From contig RXJQ01000010.1 of the NCBI GenBank assembly GCA_003963115.1, positions 84,884 through 148,883 of the forward strand: a stretch of 64,000 bases of DNA, read 5' to 3'. Position numbers and translations under genes: made by a program. The notes under the pieces were generated by a model that was not told the origin of the DNA, did no database searches, and worked only from the letters and a program-made list of their open reading frames with translations. This document shows, piece by piece, positions 60,046-64,000 of this stretch (position 1 is the first letter of the stretch; the number at the start of each line of letters is the position of its first letter). The stretch comes from Burkholderiales bacterium. GTDB lineage: Bacteria > Pseudomonadota > Gammaproteobacteria > Burkholderiales > Burkholderiaceae_C.

Positions 60046-62297
60046 AGAAACCACCGTGTGGTTCCGATCTTGCCCAGCATGACGCTCGGGCTCCACCGAT
60101 TTCCTAGGCGATCCAGCCTCCCGAGAAGCCCCGCTACCAAGTCAGAGTAGTAGATCGTGACCGGCATCGCTGCGGGTAGGAAACTTCGCCACGAGTGATT
60201 CGAAAACCAGTAAACCTGTTTCGTGAGATAGATGATGTCAGTGAATGTCGAATCACGATGCAGCGTCAACAGCAACGGTTTGGGCAAGCCGTCCGTTGGC
60301 CGCTTGAGCTGCTGTGGGCCGGTTAAGGTCAACAGTGTTTCGTTGTTACCGATCTCGGAGTAAAGGCCGCGCACCGGCGTCTTCTCACCTCGACCTTTCA
60401 CACCCACCGATTCGTCGTCGAATAGCAAGTAAGGATGGTCCTCCTTGACATGTAAGAACGCAAATCGAAGGTCAAAGTCCGAGAACTCTGCCAGCGCAGC
60501 CTTCACAGACTCAACCTCTGTATTGCGCATCGGCTTGAAGGCATGGACGATCACGCGAACCGAATCCCCCTTTATCCAGTTCATCTCGGTGCGGACTCGC
60601 TGCAGCGTTGCTTGCAGAGAGTCGGTCAAGGCCTCACCGTACTTTGCCATTGGGACCGCATTTGACAGGTTTGACAGCAGGTAGCCGCCATCCCCTCGGA
60701 ATACACTTGTGATACCGACAATCCGCTCCTTCTTCGAAAAGCGTGAATCTCCGATCGCGGCACTGCCAAGGCCGATAACCACCTCGTGGGCAATACCCTT
60801 GTCGGACTTGATCAACCATGGAATGCCGCCCAGCTTTGCGTAGACGGCAAGGGCTAGATTACTAAGGGTGTATGCCAGGTTGCCAGGGGCCATGGCGAAC
60901 GTCTCGCAGGCAATGAACTGCGTGGGAATTTGATTGGAAAGAAATGCCGCCTTCGCAACCAAGTACGGGTTGTCCTGAGGTGGTAGTTGACGTGAGTCCC
61001 TCTCCGTCTGAACCAGCGCCAAATGCCAGGGCGCGCCTTCGGCAGCCATACGCACAGCTTTGGAAGCTGCGGCGTGGTAAGCCTCAGCGGTGAAGCTATC
61101 GGCCTCTACGAAGGTCAGCGCTATATCCTGAAGACCGTAGATGCCCAGCAATCCTCTACCGAATGGCAGTGATCTTCCATCGACAGTCAGCCCGTCTCGC
61201 AACTTTCTTAGGAATAGTTCGAACTGCCCCCTACGCTTGCGGTCACAGATCACGCACACATTAGGTCGCGTAGGTGTGAACACATGCCTGCTGTACGGGC
61301 CATACTTCGCAAGCCCGGTTGCAGCCTGGGATGCCGATTTGAGCGTGCCAGCGTCGAAGACATACGTAGGAGTGCTGGCTTCCGCGAAAAGCGGAAACGA
61401 AATACCATCCCCCTCTTTGATCAGATCCCCGATGGTGACGCTTATCCTCTCCTGCAGTTCAATGGCGCCCAAACTCCGTACCCACGCTGAAATCCGCGTG
61501 ATGTGCTCCATGCGAGCACGGCCCTTGCTATGCTCAAACACAATCTCGTCAATCTTGCCCTGAACCCTACCAGTTGCGCTTCGGGCAAAGTGCTGAAGAA
61601 GTCTTCGGATGTTCTCCGGCGACGCTTCCAAATACAGTTCGTCGAGAGGAAGGAACTCATCAACACTGTGAAACCGCTCTGACAGCCGCGCTTGGTCCCC
61701 AACAATTCCGCCCACACGGCCCACAAGCTTGCGTCGCTGGAGCATGCGGGTATCCTCAACCGGCAACCTGCGCTCAACCGCCAAGCCCTCCAGACGAACA
61801 CCGCACTGAGTCAATTCGAGCAAACTAGTGGCGCATGACTTCTGTATTTCAATGTCCCAAAGAAGACCAAGTGAAGACGCGCCGTTTGTCTTCAACGACC
61901 TGATCGCGATGAGTACACGGGACTGTAGATGGATGTGCCGGTCAACGTCAGCAAAGCCCGTTGGCAAGATGCGTCCAATGGTGGTCAATGGGTTATAGCG
62001 CGCCACTGGGCGCCTGTTCGAGCTCAACAGCGTAACCAGCCGACTCTCCAACAACGGACGGATCAGAGTAGTGTTTTCGGCCAATGGCACTAGCGACTCT
62101 GTTCCGAGACGTGGAACATCGGCTGCAAGCGGTAACGCAGCGATTTGATCGCCACGACGGGTCACAGCGTACTGAGTGCGGTACTGATCACGGAGCGAGC
62201 GCAATTGCTCCGAGTCTTTGAAGGGAAGAGTCTGCAGCCGAATCGCATCGCCGTTAATGTTCACAGGTGTGAAATTGAGCTGCAGCAGTCTTCCCAT
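60042..62297 (-). CDS. Long prokaryotic Argonaute, catalytically inactive (long-B type)
   Basis: The 751-residue protein has a C-terminal MID-PIWI half typical of prokaryotic Argonautes. The guide 5'-end pocket is visible in the MID domain: Tyr445 and Lys449 in PYLVAKAAFLSNQIPTQ, Gln460, and Lys488 in AKLGGIPWL. In the PIWI domain the place of the first catalytic Asp (usual IGIDVS) reads VIGLGSAA (508-513), and the third (usual HRDG) reads VHAFKPMRNTEVE (584-596), so the catalytic tetrad is lost. YYSDLVAGLLGRL and the hydrophobic end TTRWFL match the family. About 330 N-terminal residues leave room for N, linker and a reduced PAZ domain, fitting long-B proteins. AGGAAGGA lies before the ATG. 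It heads a three-gene operon. Confidence 0.88.
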   Translation of the reverse strand: MGRLLQLNFTPVNINGDAIRLQTLPFKDSEQLRSLRDQYRTQYAVTRRGDQIAALPLAADVPRLGTESLVPLAENTTLIRPLLESRLVTLLSSNRRPVARYNPLTTIGRILPTGFADVDRHIHLQSRVLIAIRSLKTNGASSLGLLWDIEIQKSCATSLLELTQCGVRLEGLAVERRLPVEDTRMLQRRKLVGRVGGIVGDQARLSERFHSVDEFLPLDELYLEASPENIRRLLQHFARSATGRVQGKIDEIVFEHSKGRARMEHITRISAWVRSLGAIELQERISVTIGDLIKEGDGISFPLFAEASTPTYVFDAGTLKSASQAATGLAKYGPYSRHVFTPTRPNVCVICDRKRRGQFELFLRKLRDGLTVDGRSLPFGRGLLGIYGLQDIALTFVEADSFTAEAYHAAASKAVRMAAEGAPWHLALVQTERDSRQLPPQDNPYLVAKAAFLSNQIPTQFIACETFAMAPGNLAYTLSNLALAVYAKLGGIPWLIKSDKGIAHEVVIGLGSAAIGDSRFSKKERIVGITSVFRGDGGYLLSNLSNAVPMAKYGEALTDSLQATLQRVRTEMNWIKGDSVRVIVHAFKPMRNTEVESVKAALAEFSDFDLRFAFLHVKEDHPYLLFDDESVGVKGRGEKTPVRGLYSEIGNNETLLTLTGPQQLKRPTDGLPKPLLLTLHRDSTFTDIIYLTKQVYWFSNHSWRSFLPAAMPVTIYYSDLVAGLLGRLDRLGNRWSPSVMLGKIGTTRWFL

Positions 62298-62543
62298 TTA
62301 TGTCACATCCTTCCTGTGTACCAGACCATCGCTTGGAATCTACTTTTTAGTTCATTGAGAAACACCGTGGCCTCGACCATGCGTCTTCACGCCCTAGCGG
62401 ACACATTGCTCGTCATTGGCTCAATGGCAGATGCCAACATTTCCACATTCCCCTGAATCGCTTGGCCGTGCGCTTAACGCGAGACAGCCCACTTTTTGCA
62501 ATAGTAACAAACGATTTTCAGGGGCTTGACGAAAGCAAACCAC
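62298..62543. other. Gap between the ParM pair and the Argonaute operon
   Basis: This 246-base stretch is relatively AT-rich, has no convincing gene and must contain the Argonaute operon promoter. I could not pick a reliable -35/-10 pair. Confidence 0.5.
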
Positions 62544-62810
62544 TCATTCGCTGGCCGGTGGCCCAAACAGATCGTTGGTGATCATTGAGCCACTTGTCTC
62601 GGCCAACAATTCCCGATGACTTGAACTGCTGGGCACCAAGTGCCCGCATTGGGCGAGCAAGCCATCGTAAGCAAGCACCCGCAGTCGATTGATCCTCTTC
62701 GTGCCCTTGGGGAACTGGATCAGATCGTCGTACAGCCTGGGGTGATCGGCACGCGCCAATTCAAAAACCAGACGGATTGGCTCTCCACTGACCTTGGCGT
62801 TGGCGCTCAT
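62544..62810 (-). CDS. Small partner of ParM/StbA-like protein
   Basis: An 88-residue protein whose ATG overlaps the stop of the ParM-like gene by four bases (ATGA). It starts MSANAKVSGEPIRLVFELAR and has HPRLYDDLIQFPKGTKRINRLR, with basic residues that could bind DNA. Small genes just after parM-like genes in plasmids and integrative elements often encode the adaptor or regulator (ParR/StbB role). The family is not recognised; the role is inferred from position. Confidence 0.6.
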   Translation of the reverse strand: MSANAKVSGEPIRLVFELARADHPRLYDDLIQFPKGTKRINRLRVLAYDGLLAQCGHLVPSSSSHRELLAETSGSMITNDLFGPPASE

Positions 62811-63850
62811 GGCCTGCTCCCCGACGGCGTCACACCTTGATCAGCCCGTGGCGCGGCCATCACCGTCCGCGCATAGTTCTGCCCTGCCAGTTGAAAGCCC
62901 CGTACATTGGCAAACATGGGTTCCTTGACCTCATGGATCTTGTGATTCGGGAACGCAGCCTTCACCGCCTTCTTGAACAGGAAGGCACCGCCGCCGACCA
63001 GGATGATGTTCTGCAAGCTGTGTGGCGATTCGATGTACTGCTTCATCGCCGACACGGCCTGCTGCGCCACCGCCTCAGCCATGGGCATGAATCTGGTGAT
63101 GTCGTAGGACTTCTGAAAAATCACCGGCTGCTTGCCCGTTCGCAAGGCCAGATCGATGGCGTCGAGGTCGCGATAAGGGCTGCCGATGTCCTTGGTAATC
63201 TCGGCGGCGATCAGCCGCAGCACATCCGACATGCCACGGTTGAACGAATGGCTTTGCTTTTGCACCTGCCTCATGCCCCTGGCCACCAACCAGTCGAAGG
63301 TTCGTGAGCCAGGGTCGATGATCAAGCTGTGCTCGTTGCCGATGGTGGCCATCTTCTTGTGCACCGATGCGTAATGCGCCAGTGCTCCCTGAGGCTGCGC
63401 CACAGCGAGTGCCTTGACGACAGTCACCGTCTTGCCACCCCCAACGTCATGCGTTCCCATCATCGCCTTCTCCAGCGCCGCCTTCTTGAGGTGCAGCAGG
63501 GCCACAGGCAGGCCCACCACCAGGAGGTCGATGCGACTTTGCTTCATGAGATGCAGGGCGCCTCGAAGCAAGGCCATGTACTCGGGCGTGTCGGTGTACT
63601 CGTCGTGCAATTGGGTTGCACGCACGGAATCGGCCACCAGGTGGACATCCGGCCCGACCTCGTAGAACAAGTGTCCGATGGGGATGGACACGGTTTTGCG
63701 CCGCTCGGATGACGACCAGGCCTGAGTCTCGCTGGCGCTCGGGTAAGCAATGGAAGGAAAGCTGGCGCAGCGGATCTCGGTGCCCTCCGTGCCAACGACG
63801 TATTTGGTGTTGCCTGATCCGACATCCACCGCTCTGACGATCAAATCCAT
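62807..63850 (-). CDS. ParM/StbA-like actin-type ATPase
   Basis: The 347-residue protein has the actin-fold nucleotide motifs: phosphate 1 VDVGSGNTKYV, phosphate 2 IDPGSRTFDWLV, and adenosine loop IILVGGGAFLFKKAV. This is the ParM/StbA type that makes filaments to segregate plasmids and related elements. The ATG at 63850 has GGAGG seven bases upstream; the open frame beyond is not homologous. Its presence in an integrated island suggests the element can exist or replicate outside the chromosome at times. No parC site is evident in the last 150 bases of the window. Confidence 0.85.
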   Translation of the reverse strand: MDLIVRAVDVGSGNTKYVVGTEGTEIRCASFPSIAYPSASETQAWSSSERRKTVSIPIGHLFYEVGPDVHLVADSVRATQLHDEYTDTPEYMALLRGALHLMKQSRIDLLVVGLPVALLHLKKAALEKAMMGTHDVGGGKTVTVVKALAVAQPQGALAHYASVHKKMATIGNEHSLIIDPGSRTFDWLVARGMRQVQKQSHSFNRGMSDVLRLIAAEITKDIGSPYRDLDAIDLALRTGKQPVIFQKSYDITRFMPMAEAVAQQAVSAMKQYIESPHSLQNIILVGGGAFLFKKAVKAAFPNHKIHEVKEPMFANVRGFQLAGQNYARTVMAAPRADQGVTPSGSRP

Positions 63851-64000
63851 GATGAGCCTCCGAGGCGTGGGTTCATGAGCGATCAGCATCAGCAAGCTGA
63901 CACGATCCCGCCACGGCAAACCCCGACTCAGAACACATGATTTCGGCATCGGTGCAGATTCACTGTCAGCCTGCATGCGCCGCAATGACATTGGCCTGTT
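63851..64000. other. Right window edge, upstream of the ParM-like gene
   Basis: The final 150 bases hold the ribosome binding site of the ParM-like gene and probably its promoter or parC-type site. No direct repeats of the parC kind were seen by eye. Confidence 0.4.

Noticed and set aside
60042..60096. Nuclease start at 60096 inside the Argonaute gene
   Set aside because: The ATG at 60045 makes a neat ATGA overlap with the Argonaute stop; the extra 17 residues are polar and look like out-of-frame reading of the Argonaute end.
60042..62297. Argonaute as an active guide-directed nuclease
   Set aside because: Positions of the first and third catalytic Asp read Gly/Ser and Phe/Lys (VIGLGSAA, VHAFKP), so self-cutting is unlikely.

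Overview
The window looks like a chromosome of a high-GC betaproteobacterium of the order Burkholderiales (Comamonadaceae, Aquabacterium or Leptothrix-like). The grounds are protein sequences and gene order: exbB-exbD-lpxK-trm112-kdsB-adk, dnaG-rpoD, odhA-odhB-lpdA, map-glnD and thpR-tadA. No rRNA or tRNA gene was found. The exact genus cannot be fixed by eye.

Bases 1-58060 are mostly core genome. 1-9048: a broken-off acyltransferase, the 23S rRNA hydroxylation factor rlhA, an eRF1-like small protein, an LpxH-like phosphoesterase, an AMP-phosphorylase-like enzyme coupled to a PRPP-synthase-like enzyme, and a hybrid histidine kinase. 9049-22463: a YjgN-like membrane protein, a periplasmic binding protein, purL, map, glnD, a PP2C phosphatase, an acyltransferase and zapE. 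22534-29615: the 2-oxoglutarate dehydrogenase genes (lpdA, odhB, odhA, with a small PspC-domain gene inside) and sodB. 29729-41355: xseA, an ExbBD pair, Kdo/lipid A genes, adk, dnaG, rpoD and a cyclase with an FHA domain. 41422-58022: a large hybrid kinase, hemH, an EAL phosphodiesterase, rmuC, a 3-oxoacid CoA-transferase, a thioesterase, an SDR, ETF-ubiquinone oxidoreductase, a DUF72 protein, tadA and thpR.

Bases from about 58043 to the right end look like the end of a genomic island. Just upstream of thpR lies a stub encoding the invariant last residues of GMP synthase (IEWE-stop), the classical att site of islands that integrate in the guaA 3' end. GC content drops beyond it. The visible island cargo is all on the minus strand. 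It comprises an actin-like ParM/StbA gene with an overlapping small partner, and a tight three-gene operon: a 751-residue long prokaryotic Argonaute with a lost catalytic tetrad, a PD-(D/E)XK nuclease started by an ATGA overlap, and a 143-residue protein with a Tudor/SH3-like motif whose ribosome binding site is embedded in the nuclease stop region. This is the most exciting system in the window: a probable guide-directed defence module in which an inactive Argonaute senses invading nucleic acid and a separate nuclease acts.

Other points of note are a second, synonymously diverged copy of the rpoD 3' end between rpoD and its terminator, a clear sigma-70 promoter for rpoD with an inverted repeat over the -10, a pair of tandem DnaA-box-like 9-mers beside an AT-rich tract upstream of exbB, and a GC drop in the dnaG C-terminal domain.
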